This document shows, in pieces, positions 11,752 through 22,828 of a stretch of DNA of 64,000 nucleotides. The notes below the pieces were generated by a model. The model had not been told where the DNA came from. It worked only from the letters and a program-made list of their open reading frames with translations, and did not search any database. Within the stretch, counting starts at the first letter, position 1. Every line of letters begins with the position of its first letter. A program made the translations under genes and the position numbers. Origin of the DNA: Mercurialis annua (lineage: Eukaryota; Streptophyta; Magnoliopsida; Malpighiales; Euphorbiaceae); assembly GCF_937616625.2 (NCBI RefSeq), contig NC_065570.1:52629665-52693664 (forward strand). Reading direction: 5' to 3'.

Positions 11752-11908
11752 ACGCAACGGTTGCGCCACGTCATTCGTGCAACAAACCAATAAGGCGTTA
11801 GCCATGTGCAAATGTTTAATGATAAAAAAAATAAGTAATAAATAAAGATTCCCTATCGCAAATGATTATTGGCTTGTTGTAAAAATGACGTGGCACATCC
11901 GTTGTGTG
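11752..11908. mobile_element. Small MITE just upstream of TIFY8, carrying mirrored CACGTCA motifs
   Basis: The left arm CAACGGTTGCGCCACGTCAT (from 11,755) and the inverse of the right arm CAACGGATGTGCCACGTCAT match, and similarity continues through ACAA...CCAATAA, giving terminal repeats of about 42 bp around a 70-bp AT-rich core. The element lies about 55 bp upstream of the TIFY8 start codon, in its leader or promoter. Each arm holds an ACGT core (GCCACGTCA), a typical bZIP binding sequence. No target-site duplication was identified with confidence. Confidence 0.65.
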
Positions 11909-12461
11909 AGATAAACACTCGTATTATTATTACAATCATCATCAAGAATCTGCTTCATTTGTATAGTTGCTGTGTTGGTATTCAAGAAAATGGAAAGGAA
12001 AAAAGAGCACGAACTTCGGGGAGATGAAAAGAATAAAGCTTTTATGGAGTTGAAGAGAGAGATTGAGCATTAAATAGCAAAAGGTTGCAACTTTGGTTTC
12101 TTTTTTCTGTGTGTCTCAGCAGTTGGGTTGTTTTGTTCTAAAAGGGTATAAATGTTGTGCTTCACTGTTTCTATATATGCGTGCACCGGACACACAAGAT
12201 GTTTTGCCAATTCTTTTATTTTTCTATTCAACTTTTTAATTTTTAATTTTACCTTATTTAACCTCTCAATCTATATCTTTTTAACCATCTAATCTCCACT
12301 TTGAATATTTGTTTTTATTGGACTTCTCTTTTTTACTCTTATTTTATCATCTTAAAAAAATTATGAAAAATTCCTCTATTATTAATAGAGATAAAATATG
12401 AAAAAAAACATAAAAATACAAATGAAACTTTTAAAATAGAATGGAGGGAATAGTTAAATGG
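11909..12461. other. TIFY8 upstream region and Stowaway-like remnant
   Basis: Holds the presumed TIFY8 promoter. At about 12,300-12,446 AT-rich sequence ends with AGAATGGAGGGAATAG, which resembles the right end of a Stowaway MITE; the left end is not recognisable. Confidence 0.3.
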
Positions 12462-13445
12462 TAATTTTTTGAAATACATATTTTGGTAACTTATTTACAC
12501 TTTTACCTGTCAATTTTTGACTTTTTTCTGATTTTTTTTGTTTACAAAAAATACCTTTTTTTTAATTTCACAAATACCTTTTTCGGTTTCCAATTTCGGT
12601 TTTCGGTTTTTTCGGTTCGGTCGACCGAACCGACCGATTATATAGCCCTATTTTTCAGTTTTTAATAATTTATTCTCTTTTTTATAGATTTTATCCTGAA
12701 TTTTTTTTCTATTTTTTTATAGTGTAACAATAGTGTTTTTATGGTGTTTTTATAGTGTAAGATTAGTGTATATGTAGTGTATATATATAGTATATTTATA
12801 GTGTATTTATGGTATTTTGTAGTGTTTTATGGTCTATACCATGAAAACACTGCAAATACACCATAAACATTGTAAATGCACCATGGATATACTAAAAAAC
12901 GGCATAAATACACCAAAAAAATATAGATATCCCGAACCATAAATACACCAAAAATATACTAAAACGTAAATATATTATAAAATTACTACAAAATACACCA
13001 TAAATCAATTTGTTCTTTATAAAATCAGTAGCAATAAACAAATCTATGAATAAGATAAAGACAAAATAAATAATTATATGAATAATAAAATAATTTTATA
13101 AATAAAAAATTATAGATCTACAATAATTTTATCTACAAAATGTTTAAATCATTACAAAAAAACCTAAAAAATTACACAAATCTAAAAATGAGTCGAGAAA
13201 TCAATAGCGCGAACGGAAAAGACGAACGGAAAAATAACCGGAGGAGACAAACTGAAAATCAAACGAAAAAGAAGAAGAAAAGAAGAGAGAAGAGAGAGAA
13301 AAAAAGAGTGGTTATGGAAGTTTAACCTAAAATGAGATAAAGCTTCAATATATAGTGGGTACTTTTGTAAATAAGTTAGAAAAATAGATAGCGTAGCAAA
13401 TAAGGGAAAGATGGCCAAAAATGGTATAAATAAATTTCAAAAACA
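12462..13445. mobile_element. Non-autonomous inverted-repeat element, about 1 kb
   Basis: The left end (TTTTTTGAAATACATATTTTGG, then AACTTATTTACACTTTTACC) is mirrored at the right end on the opposite strand (GTTTTTGAAATTTATTTATA, then AACTTATTTACAAAAGTACC); the right arm has an extra stretch of about 45 bp. Internally there is a TTTCGGTT/CGACCGAACCGACC cluster (12,580-12,640). A block at 12,720-13,010 is built of TATAGTGT/ACACCATAAA units whose two halves are inverted around 12,825-12,850. No transposase is present, so it is a MITE or deletion derivative of a larger DNA transposon. Confidence 0.55.
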
Positions 13446-13774
13446 TGTATTTGGTGAGAATATCCCAATAGTTAGTTATTGTTAATTTGTGATAAAACTT
13501 TAGATCATCCTTTTATTTTTGTAATGGTTTACAAAAATTAAAGCCAATATATAAATATTGTCTAATGAAATTTCATATGTTTAAAGTCATACATTGAAAC
13601 TATAAATCCATTAATATTGATATAATTAATTTAAGAGTATTTTAATAATTTTATATTTAATTAATATTACTTTTTCTATTTTTATGGGACAAAAAAGTAA
13701 TAGTTATTTTTTTTATTTTTACGCGACGGAAGGAGTACAAGATGCAAGGAAAAAGATAGCTATTTCATAACACT

Positions 13775-13868
13775 TGAAGGTTTGGCCCGTTGGGCAAGCT
13801 CTAATGATATGTATATGAGGTTGAGGGTTTGACCCTCAACACTCACGGGTAGTGTGTCTATTTCAAAA
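13775..13868 (+). mobile_element. Possible short SINE fragment
   Basis: TGGCCCGTTGGGCAAGCTC resembles a tRNA A box and GGGTTTGACCCTCAAC, about 35 bp downstream, resembles a B box; an A-rich tail (TTTCAAAAAAGAAAAG) follows. Both boxes deviate from consensus, so this is tentative. Confidence 0.4.
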
Positions 13869-13869
13869 A

Positions 13870-14385
13870 AGAAAAGTTTAGGAGAATACCTAAAAAACTA
13901 TAAATATTTGTATATTTACCTCAAAAACTGAAAGTTTACAAGTGTACCTAAAAAAAAATTATTTTTTTACTCCGCAATTTATTTTTTTACTCCGCAGTTT
14001 CAAACAGTTTCAAAAAACACAATTTGAAACTGTTTTATAAAAACGTTTCAAATACAGTTTCTAATAGAGTTTCAAATACAGTTTCTAATAGAGTTTCAAA
14101 CGGTTTATAACATAGTATTTTTAAAAAACTGTTTCCGTTATAGTTTCAAAAGGTTTCAATTTTTTAAAAAAATTGACATCTTTGAAACCGTTTATAATAC
14201 AGTTTAAAACAGCTTTAAAAAAAACGGAGTATGTTTACAAAAAAATTCAGAGTAAAAAAATAAATCGGAGTAAAAAAATAAATTTTCATAAAAAAAGGTA
14301 AAAAAATATTTTTTTCAAAAAACGTAGTATTTTTGCAAATATTTTTAAAAACAGAGTATTTCTTACAATTTTCCTTTAAAAAATG
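13870..14385. mobile_element. Palindromic MITE with internal GTTTCAAA repeats
   Basis: The two ends are inverted: GAAAAGTTTAGGAGAATAC near 13,873 against the inverse of GAGTATTTCTTACAATTTTCC near 14,355-14,375. A further inner inverted pair is built on TTTTTTTACTCCG (13,968-13,997 versus 14,224-14,283). The centre contains two tandem copies of AGAGTTTCAAATACAGTTTC and many GTTTCAAA/TTTGAAAC words in both orientations, so the whole 0.5 kb is close to a palindrome. No coding capacity. Confidence 0.6.
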
Positions 14386-15175
14386 TTTAACATTAACTCC
14401 CCCTAACCCCCGCTAACAATTAGAGTAGGCTATCTTTGACAAAAAAAATAGTTATTTCATAGGCGAATTAGAATTGATTTATTTTTCCAAAATAAATAAG
14501 GATGCTATTATTTTTAGGACAACAATTAATAAAGACATAACAATATTTTATATTTAACAAAATTATCATTTTTTATTTAATTTTTTTTTCATGTCAATGA
14601 AAGAGGAGGATTTTGTTAAAACTAAAAGTCTTGCTCCATCCATATCGCTTCTTATACTGAAAATAGCGTCACCATAAATCAAAGTATGAATTAATCTATT
14701 TTATATATAGTGATGTGATTTCAATAAAATATTATGTTTTTTCTCAAATAACCATAGAAATTTATTGCATATATTAATTTGATTGAATGCAAACATATAA
14801 TAAGATTTGATATTTTTCTTCTTCTTCATTTTTTGCAATAGTATCCGGGCAATACAATAGAAATTAAACATTTTCCGTTTTTATCAGTTATAATCAAATT
14901 TGTAATTATAGTTTAATTTATCTAATTTTTCTAATTATCGTCAAATTGAATAAATTAAGCATAATTTCACTCATATAATAGTCATTGAATTTTGGCCTAT
15001 TAAAACCAAGTTCATCAAATTGAATAAAAAACGGCAAATCTGACAAAATATAAATGTCGCTTAAAAAAAATCAATATCAGTTGATTCAATTGGAAAGACT
15101 TCACTATAACTAGATAAAAAGAAATTCATTTTTTTATAATTTTTCAAAATTAAATATTTATTAGGATTTATAAAA

Positions 15176-16038
15176 GGCTTATCCTCTGAAAATCCCCCAC
15201 CTTTTAACCCCAATTCGTTTGCACTCTCACATTGTAAAACCACTAAATATATCTAATTACGACCTTTCATATTCAATTGCACCCTCAAGATATCAAATTA
15301 ATCTATTTTCCCTTGAAAAAAGTTCAAATCAATACTTTAAATTTTAACACATATTCTAAATAGGGTTTAATATTATATTTAAAATAAAAATAAAACTATT
15401 CTTCTTAAAAATAATAAAACTTAACAATAATTTTTTATTTAATATAAATAAATATATTTATTTTATAAAAATTCATTTCTGCAACCACGCCGCCCCGACT
15501 CCACAAGATTAATTGACGATATTCTGTATTTTAATGATTTTGTCGCCACTATCCGAACCGCTAAAAAAATTATATTCAATAATTTTAAAAAAAATAAATA
15601 ATTTTTCTAAATATAAAATAAGTTTTAATTTTTTTAAATTAAAAAATTAAAATACGTTCGTCTTTCTCTGAGGAAGACGACCAGGTCGTCTTCCATGGAG
15701 GAAGACGAACGGGTTTTAAATTTTTAAATTTTTAATTGATTTATATTTAATAAAAAATTATTATTAATTTTTTAAAATTTAAGGAAGTTTGTTTTTTTGT
15801 TTTAATTATAACTATGAGGATCATTTAGAATATTTATTAAAATTTGAAGTATTGAAAAAAAAAGATCAATTTGATGGTTAAGGGTGTAAATGAAACCAAA
15901 AGGTGTGGATTTTAATATTTGAGAGTGCAATTGAAATCGAAAGTTTATAATTTGGATATATTTAGTGGTTTTACAATGTGAAGGTGCAAACAAATTAGGG
16001 CTAAAAGGTAAGTTTTTTTTTTTCAGAGTTATAAAAGC
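15176..16038. mobile_element. 863-bp inverted-repeat element with a central hairpin
   Basis: The termini are inverted copies of about 190 bp. The left has CCCCAATTCGTTTGCACTCT then CACATTGTAAAACCACTAAA; the right arm, read on the minus strand, has CCCTAATTTGTTTGCACCTT and the identical CACATTGTAAAACCACTAAA. The outer ends read GGCTTATCCTCTGAAAA and (minus strand) GCTTTTATAACTCTGAAAA. The same family occurs at 33,526-34,039 (complete) and 6,740-6,860 (partial). No transposase and no clear target-site duplication. Long terminal repeats suggest a Mutator-type MITE, but that class is inferred. Confidence 0.8.
15655..15711. repeat. Near-perfect hairpin at the centre of the 863-bp element
   Basis: CGTTCGTCTTTCTCTGAGG pairs with the right half ending GAGGAAGACGAACG. 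The inner 11-base arms GGAAGACGACC/GGTCGTCTTCC are perfect around a single base. The stem is about 28 bp with few mismatches and is far more GC-rich than its surroundings. Confidence 0.8.
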
Positions 16039-16509
16039 AACAAAAGTTTGAATTTATTGAGTCATGATGCCTAACATTAAGTACTGAACCTTCTAATTTG
16101 AATAATTTCAATTTTCCGCCTCCAATTTTCTTAATTCTTTGTGTTTTTGCCCTTGCTATTTCCACTTTTTACCCAAACGTTTCGGAATAAAGCTGGAATT
16201 TCTACAATATTATACTTGTACTAATTTATGCCAGATAGTCCTTCTTCCTAGTACAAAGAAAGAGAAAGAGTAGTACCTTTATGAATTATGAGCCATTTTT
16301 TTTCTTGCGAGTGTCTTTTTCACTTTGGAGCAAATGACAACTTAGATAGTAATTTTATTTGTACATTCAAATAAGGGATAAATGAGAACAAAACAAAACT
16401 AAGAAGTTTCGTAGAATTGTCTTGCAACTTCTAAGTCAAAATACAAACCATAAATAATCATTAATTAATGGGTTAATACACTTCAATTCCAAAAACAAAG
16501 AAAAAGATA

Positions 16510-16793
16510 CTCCCTCCGGTCCATAATATTTGTCGCATTTGGCTTTGGCACAAGAACTAAGAAAACAATTAATATGTCTTAATTTGTAGACACTTTTACT
16601 AAGTTAACCCTACATTGAAACTTGTTTACATTTATGAATACCATTTTCATTTATTTATTGTATTATTTTAATAAATTAATAGGGGGCAAACATGGAAAAA
16701 TAGCAATCAATACTCTCTTGATATCATAACATGACAAATATTATGAACCAAAAAAATTTCTCAAATGCGACAAATATTATGGACCGGAGGGAG
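16510..16793. mobile_element. Stowaway (Tc1/mariner) MITE
   Basis: The 284-bp element starts CTCCCTCCGGTCCATAATAT and ends with the inverse, ATATTATGGACCGGAGGGAG. It is flanked on both sides by the dinucleotide TA, the Tc1/mariner target duplication. Length, termini and AT-rich interior are those of Stowaway MITEs, which are moved by mariner-like transposases supplied from elsewhere. Confidence 0.93.
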
Positions 16794-16952
16794 TACAGAA
16801 TAGTATCTTTACTTAATTTATTAAGATAATAATATAGCTACCACCAATTATAACATTTCTTTATAAAATTTAAAGAAAAAGACTCTATATAATTTTGTGC
16901 CCTCATTTCTCTCTAAAACACAATCTCATTTTCTTCATCTTTTTGAGGGTGG

Positions 16953-16993
16953 GAGAAGATAATTTTTCCGGTTAGGCGGAAAATCATCTTCTC
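16953..16993. repeat. Short GC-richer hairpin
   Basis: GAGAAGATAATTTTTCCG and CGGAAAATCATCTTCTC form a 17-bp stem with one extra base, around a GTTAG loop. It sits in a CT/GA-rich stretch (16,890-17,340) that I could not assign to a gene or element. Confidence 0.6.
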
Positions 16994-17494
16994 TCCGCCC
17001 ATATTACTAATTATTTTAGTCTTAATTTACAAGTCTAATTTTAATTTGGATTTTGCTTTTATCTTGTCAGAATAAAGTTTAAAGTCTTATATACCCCCTT
17101 TGATTAAATTTTTTTAGATCCCACAAGAAATTTTAATGTTTGTTTGAGCTTTAATATTAAAGTCTTGTAGATCTAAGAAATAAAAAGGGTATGAATCTAT
17201 TTTTTTAGAGTTTCAATGAAGATGAAGATAGAAGATCGGAAATAATAGGCTTCAGTGGATTAAGCGGATTGAATGGCAATCGGAAAAAAAAATTCGAAAC
17301 ACCCTCTCAACGGAATCGTTGTGTTAATGTTCGAGGATTTAAATCTAGAATTTTCTTATTTTTTCAATTATTTATTACTTATATCTTCATTGTTGCCTAT
17401 TATTTTGTAGTTTAATCCTTGAAGATCATATAAATATCTTTTGCTATATGACTTTCATTTTTTGTAAATTGAATCTTCATAATTGACTCTTATC

Positions 17495-17498
<4 letters not shown>

Positions 17499-17525
<27 letters not shown>
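17499..17525. repeat. Run of 27 consecutive G
   Basis: An uninterrupted G tract in otherwise AT-rich DNA, preceded by CTTTA and followed by AATTA. It can form G-quadruplex structures if real. The true length is uncertain because homopolymers are prone to sequencing and assembly error. Confidence 0.95.
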
Positions 17526-19791
17526 AATTATAACATTTCTTTTACCATATATTATAGGACTAATCACTACTAATAATTCACACTAGATGAATTTTTTTTA
17601 ACATTTTCTTTTAACATTTTTTTACAATAAAATTATCCTTCACCCAAATATTTTATTGATAGAGTCCTAATACAAATTAAAATTCTAGGCATATTGTAAC
17701 ATAACTTTTAAAGTTTCAATCTTTACGATCATGTTCTTCAAAGAGAATCTAAAAGAAACCAACATTATAGAACTAAATATTAAAAAAAACAATAAACAAA
17801 GAAGATATAATATTAAAGATGATCTCCAATATTTAAAGGTTCATGGATCATAAGAGAAATTTCAATAAAAATAAAATAAAGTAACACTATTAGCAAGAAG
17901 CTAAAAACAAACTTGTTAAAAAAAACACTACTCATAGCAAAAATAAAATAAAGTATCACAGCAATCCTAGGTTATAATGCTTCTTTTCAAATAATTTTTA
18001 ATTTGAAAATAACTTTTGTAATATTAAATGGGATAAACAATCTATTTAAATACTACTATTAGCAACCAGAGAATACTAGATGTAAACATCAACGTCACAG
18101 TCAATCTATAATTACAAAAAAATTGAAACATGCAGACATGAGATCCCACAAACTAATAGTAATTATAATTATAGAGATGATAAACAAAACAAACAAATAA
18201 TTGAGCATTCATAATCTAATAATGTCAAGAAATTGAATGAAATGATTTCATCAATTCTACTCGAGGCAGCATCTGTAGCTGAGTCGGCCAAGTCCCAGTG
18301 TAATGGTCTTTTATTTCGATTTAGATAGGGCTGCTAAATTTAAAATAAAAATTATGTCTAAAAATAGGTTAGAATTTAAAACAAGATACACTTATGCCAA
18401 TTTGCAAAATTAACGTGCCAAAATGCCCAAATAATTTTTTAGATGTAAATCTAATAAAATGATCAAAATTATGAATAGAAGTCATTTTGCCTAATTTAAA
18501 ACAACCATTTTATAAACTCATCAAATAATTCAAACTCAAAAATGTCAAAGGTGGAAATTAAGTTGAGGATAGTGATGTGAGAAATGATGAATAAAAAGAT
18601 TTTAAAAAGAAGAGCCCACCAATAACAATAAGCACTCACATCTTCCAATCCAAAAAACAGGACGATAGATTCCTTTATGGAAAAATTCAACTTGTACATA
18701 ACACAGCATGAGTGGTGTTCATCATCCTTACACTCTTCATTTATTCCTTTGAGGACCATCTTAGATTCACTACCCACCCACTAGTTTTGTTGAAACTTTC
18801 TCCATACACTGCATCTTCATCAACAACGGTTTTTTTCCCCCTTCAATTTGACATAAAGTATTAATTAAGGACAAGCTTATGATTTTGAATAAAAACACCC
18901 ACAGATTAGTTAATTTGACTCATTTTACCCCCTTAGTTGAAGAGGTGGCAAAACATTATAGGACCATTTGGAGCTGAAGAGGTAAAACGAGTCAAAACGC
19001 TTATTTTGAGAGTATTTTAGTTCAAAGGTATGTTAGTTCAAAGCCACAAATTTGGCCTCATTTGATCCTTTGTCCTAAGATCAAGGGTCAAAATGAATCT
19101 TTTTGAGATTTGCGTACACTCTCGTTTTCTCTTTTCGATTATCTTAGTCTTTATCTTAAAAGAAATATAGCGAAATAGAGAGATTACAATCACGCGCCAT
19201 TGATTAATATCCATTATATACACATCAACAGTAGAAAAATACTATATACATCATCAAAGACTTTAAGCAAAATTTCTCCATTGAATTATGCTTCGACTTT
19301 GTCTATGCTGACATGTAAATTATTCCTCTGATGTTGATGTGTAAATTATGAGCGTTAACAGACAACACATGGTTATAATTTTTCCATCTCCGTTAAAATA
19401 AAGACTTGTTAATTGAAAAAATAAGAGTACAGAAACATAATGAATCTCAATTGAATTTCAAAGAGCAGATAAAATAAAATATATATAGTACAAGGACGAC
19501 CTTGAGATGGATTTTGCAAATACTTTTGGAAAGTAATATAAAAGGGAAATAAATATGAGGGAGATATCAGCAGTTAGAAGTCCACGTCACAGTTTTCTAG
19601 AGTGTTGATTCCATTTATGCCAAAGTAGTTGACTAAAACATTCAGTACCACAACTAGGAGGAGGCTGGTGGGTGTGTTCATTGTGTGATCAAAAGGAGTT
19701 CTCTTGTATTTTCATAGCATAATCAAAGAGAATCAGATCCCTTATGTTTGAAACAATTTAGATATCAAAGTGATACAGAGCAGAACAATAC
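17526..19791. other. AT-rich spacer
   Basis: No gene is supported. A short frame at 18,496-18,777 (minus) is hydrophobic but matches nothing I recognise. A possible SINE A box (TAGCTGAGTCGG, near 18,275) has no B box. At 18,913-18,999 a small inverted repeat is present: TTTGACTCATTTTACC against the inverse of GGTAAAACGAGTCAAAA. Confidence 0.3.
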
Positions 19792-20848
19792 CTCCGGCAG
19801 CACATGGAATTCTTGCGTTCTTTGATTGCACTGAACCTGGTATATAATGAACGGACCTGAAACGCAAACATAAAATACAAATAAGTTAACCAGAAAAGCA
19901 TAAGACGGATGCAATCCTGACACAAATTTAAATCATCTAACAAAAGCCTCCAATAACTTGAAACATATTTGAATTTTACTCCCATGGTATTCATAAGGCC
20001 ATAACAATCCTAGACATCCTAAAATAGGTATTGCAAACCGAGAATTAATCTGATACTTATCCTTTCGGGCTCACAATGTAATACTCCAGTAAGGGTAAAA
20101 CAGTTTGTACTGGATATTAGTTGATCCCTCAACATCCACATATCTCAATTCTCACGTGAATGCTAGATAATTAGTCGATACACCCTCATACAATGGTGAT
20201 CGCACTATCAAACTTGAGTATTCTAACATCCAACACCTTAATAGGTTTAAACCTTACTCAGCTTATTCATTATTTCATTTGGTGTTCAATAAATTAACAA
20301 AGAAAAATACACCTACATGACTGTAAGGAAAGTTTCAATTTTAAATGGGGAACAAAACTTTGTTTGATAACCTCTTTATATTGTGATTTCACGGGGCTAA
20401 AGATGCAGTAATGTAATTAATGGAGCACTACGCATATTCTAAACCACAAGGAAGAATTTGCAAATTTCATTTACCTGAATAGCATAAACATAATAACCGT
20501 GACCAAGACCATGCGAAGCAATAGGCTGAAAACAGAAACAGAAAGAGAGAATAATACAAACCTGTGACAATGCACACTGTTGGTATGGCGCAAGAGGAGA
20601 AAAATGAAGAATGGCTCAGTAAAGGAGCTCAGCAAGCAATAATGTCTTCCAGAGATGGGAGCGAATTCAATGGAGGGGCAGAATATGCGAATGAGATGAA
20701 CGAACACTTAGACCAGTATGATTTAAGAATGAGAGTTTAGGCGCATTGTGACTATGCTTTGATAAGCGTGAATAATGATAAGGTTATGTCGTTGAAGGCC
20801 TTGATTCACATGTGCTTAGAGAGTCGCTGCCATCTGTAATTTGGAAGA
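19792..20848 (-). other. Possible spliced 3' UTR of the downstream-facing PPR gene
   Basis: Downstream of the PPR stop codon on the same strand there is a good donor at 20,474 (ATTCAG|GTAAAT), a good acceptor at 19,857 (TTTCAG|GTCCG) and a second donor at 19,791 (CCGGAG|GTATTG), which would define a 65-nt exon 19,856-19,792. No protein-coding continuity is seen. Spliced 3' UTRs are common in plant PPR genes, so this is a plausible non-coding tail, but it rests on splice-site appearance only. Confidence 0.3.
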
Positions 20849-22674
20849 TCATGTCATGTTGCATCTTCTTTTAATATCCTCGATCAACCGATTTGCACTC
20901 GATAGCGGATTTTGTGACGAGCTTCTATGCTTAACAAGTTCTCTCGGATCATTACAAGTCTTCAGTATTTCAGACATTGCTTCAGCTTTCTGTAATATAG
21001 AAGATCTCCTTGCACGCCGCAGTGCATCCGCTTCTACGCTATATGTATTGGGCAAGTTCGTTGAATGAGGGACGGAAGACATCAAATCTCTTAAATTCCG
21101 TGCCATTTCAACCATCCCTCGTTTCCTTAACTCGTCATTCAGTCTCTGGTAAGTAAGATATTGAGGAACTATACCTTTCCGTAACATGTCTTCAAACTCC
21201 TTAAATGCCTCTTGGAATCTATGCGCTATGCAGAACAAATGAATCAACATGGTGCTAGTATCTAAGTCCATCTCACATCCCTTAGCTTTCATTTCGTTGC
21301 TAATCTGAACAGCCAAGTCCAGCCTTTCTTGCTCACATAACATCTTCAACAAAAGATGAAAAGTTAGCCGATCCGGGATGTATCCAGATTCGATCATCTT
21401 AGTATAAAGGTTCATTCCCTCCTCAATCATCCCAAATTTTGAAAAATGCCTAAAGAAATAATTATATGTTGTAGGGGTTGGGTTAACCCCCCTACTAATC
21501 ATCATTTTCAGTACCTTGCTAGCACCAACAAGATCCCTAGCCTTGCAATAACCCTTTACCAAAGAATTATACGTAGAAATAGTGGGGCCAGATTCAGATT
21601 GCAACAGATATTCCATCTTCCCAGATACCTCTTTAAACCTACCTTCTTCAGCCAATGCATCAATAATCGGATTATACACAATTGCATTTCCTTCTATGCC
21701 TTCCTTTTTCATATCATCTAACAACTCAACCGCCATATCAACACGACGCATTCGGCATAACCCTTCAACCAGAGTACCGTAAGTCACAACACTCGGTCTC
21801 ACATTCTCCTGTTTCATTTCCAACCAAAGCCTCTCCGCATGTTTAAGCTTTCTTGACCGAAACCATCCATTCAGTAGTATATTATACATCCGAACAGACG
21901 GAGCCCAAGAAGGCCCCATTTGCTTTTTTCTATCAAAATACTCTTTAGCAACTCTAACATGCCCTTCTTTACAAAGTGAATCCAACAAAATTTCCATCAA
22001 CACAACAGAATCATTACACATTAAACTTAAACTAACCGCATACTCTAACGTCCTAATCGCGGATTGGGGCCGTCCTGCGCAATAATTACAGTACCATATT
22101 CAAAATCACGCATACAATCCAATATTTCATAAGACATTTAAATGCATTTTTCTTTAATTTGAAATTGAATACCTGCGCGAGTGTACCTTCTGATAAGAAT
22201 TGCAAATGTATCACTTGAAACCAAACTAATCCGAGCAAGAATTAGACACCAAGCAGAATCAAATTCCTTCAGTTTACCGAGCGCATTGATTACCGAATTA
22301 AACAGCGTCGCAGATGATTGAAACTCTGGATTCTTCCCGGCCCAAAGAAACAGAGCATGTACCAATCTAGGAGAAGTATTGAAATGATCAAACACTGACT
22401 GTAACAGACTCGGTTCCGGTTTGATTCCTGTTCGGTCCAAGGCGGTTTCTAGAGTCTGTCCGTGTTTAAGGTTCGAATCGCTGAGTAGGTTGCATAGAGT
22501 AGAGAAGTCATCGTTGTTGTATGAACAGTTAGGGTTTGAAGCTGTAGACGGGAACACTTGAGGTGGCGGTAGCGGCGGTAAAACCAATCTAGAACGGCGG
22601 TGAGGACGTCGGATGTCTGTCGTTGTCGAGTATGAGACCAAACGACAAACCGTTTTCAGCTTTGAAAACCTCAT
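20849..22674 (-). CDS. P-type pentatricopeptide repeat protein, probably mitochondrial
   Basis: Two exons, 22674-22173 and 22074-20849, with a 98-bp GT-AG intron splitting a Gly codon (YTRAG-RPQSA); product 575 residues. The N-terminus is basic and Ser/Thr-rich, like an organelle transit peptide. Tandem 35-residue PPR units run from about residue 130 to 480, with typical phrases such as PSVRMYNILLNGWFRSRKL, PSVVTYGTLVEGLCRMRRVD and PTISTYNSLVKGYCKARDL. There is no E, DYW or SMR extension. P-class PPRs bind organelle RNA and affect its processing, stability or translation. Sequence style resembles Arabidopsis At5g11310, but orthology is not proven. An upstream in-frame ATG at 22,761 would add 29 residues; 22,674 (MRFSKLK) is preferred because it begins a transit-peptide-like region. 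Confidence 0.87.
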
Positions 22675-22828
22675 TATCAACTCGGTAACATTAGAAGGTT
22701 TCAGGTGGCAAAATATAAAGCACAAAGGTTGCATACGGAAATTACGAAAATGCCCTCGCATTAAGCCATACGTTTAGCAGAGCCTTAGTACTAGGAGAAG
22801 ATAGCGAGTGGTCAAGCAAAGCGGAGCA
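22675..22828. promoter_or_regulatory. Short bidirectional promoter between PPR and PnsB3
   Basis: Only 154 bp separate the two divergent start codons, so both genes must share control elements or have overlapping leaders. No clear TATA box is seen on either strand. Both products are organelle-targeted. Confidence 0.55.

Noticed and set aside
13182..13418. 78-codon minus frame rich in Phe/Leu/Ser and the overlapping Lys/Arg-rich plus frame
   Set aside because: Complementary translations of a GA/AT-rich stretch inside an inverted-repeat element.
13725..13740. GACGGAAGGAGTAC as the end of a second Stowaway MITE
   Set aside because: Only one degenerate end is visible; the partner terminus and a clear TA duplication are missing.
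18262..18330. tRNA A-box-like TAGCTGAGTCGGCC
   Set aside because: No B box or cloverleaf follows; at most a SINE scrap.
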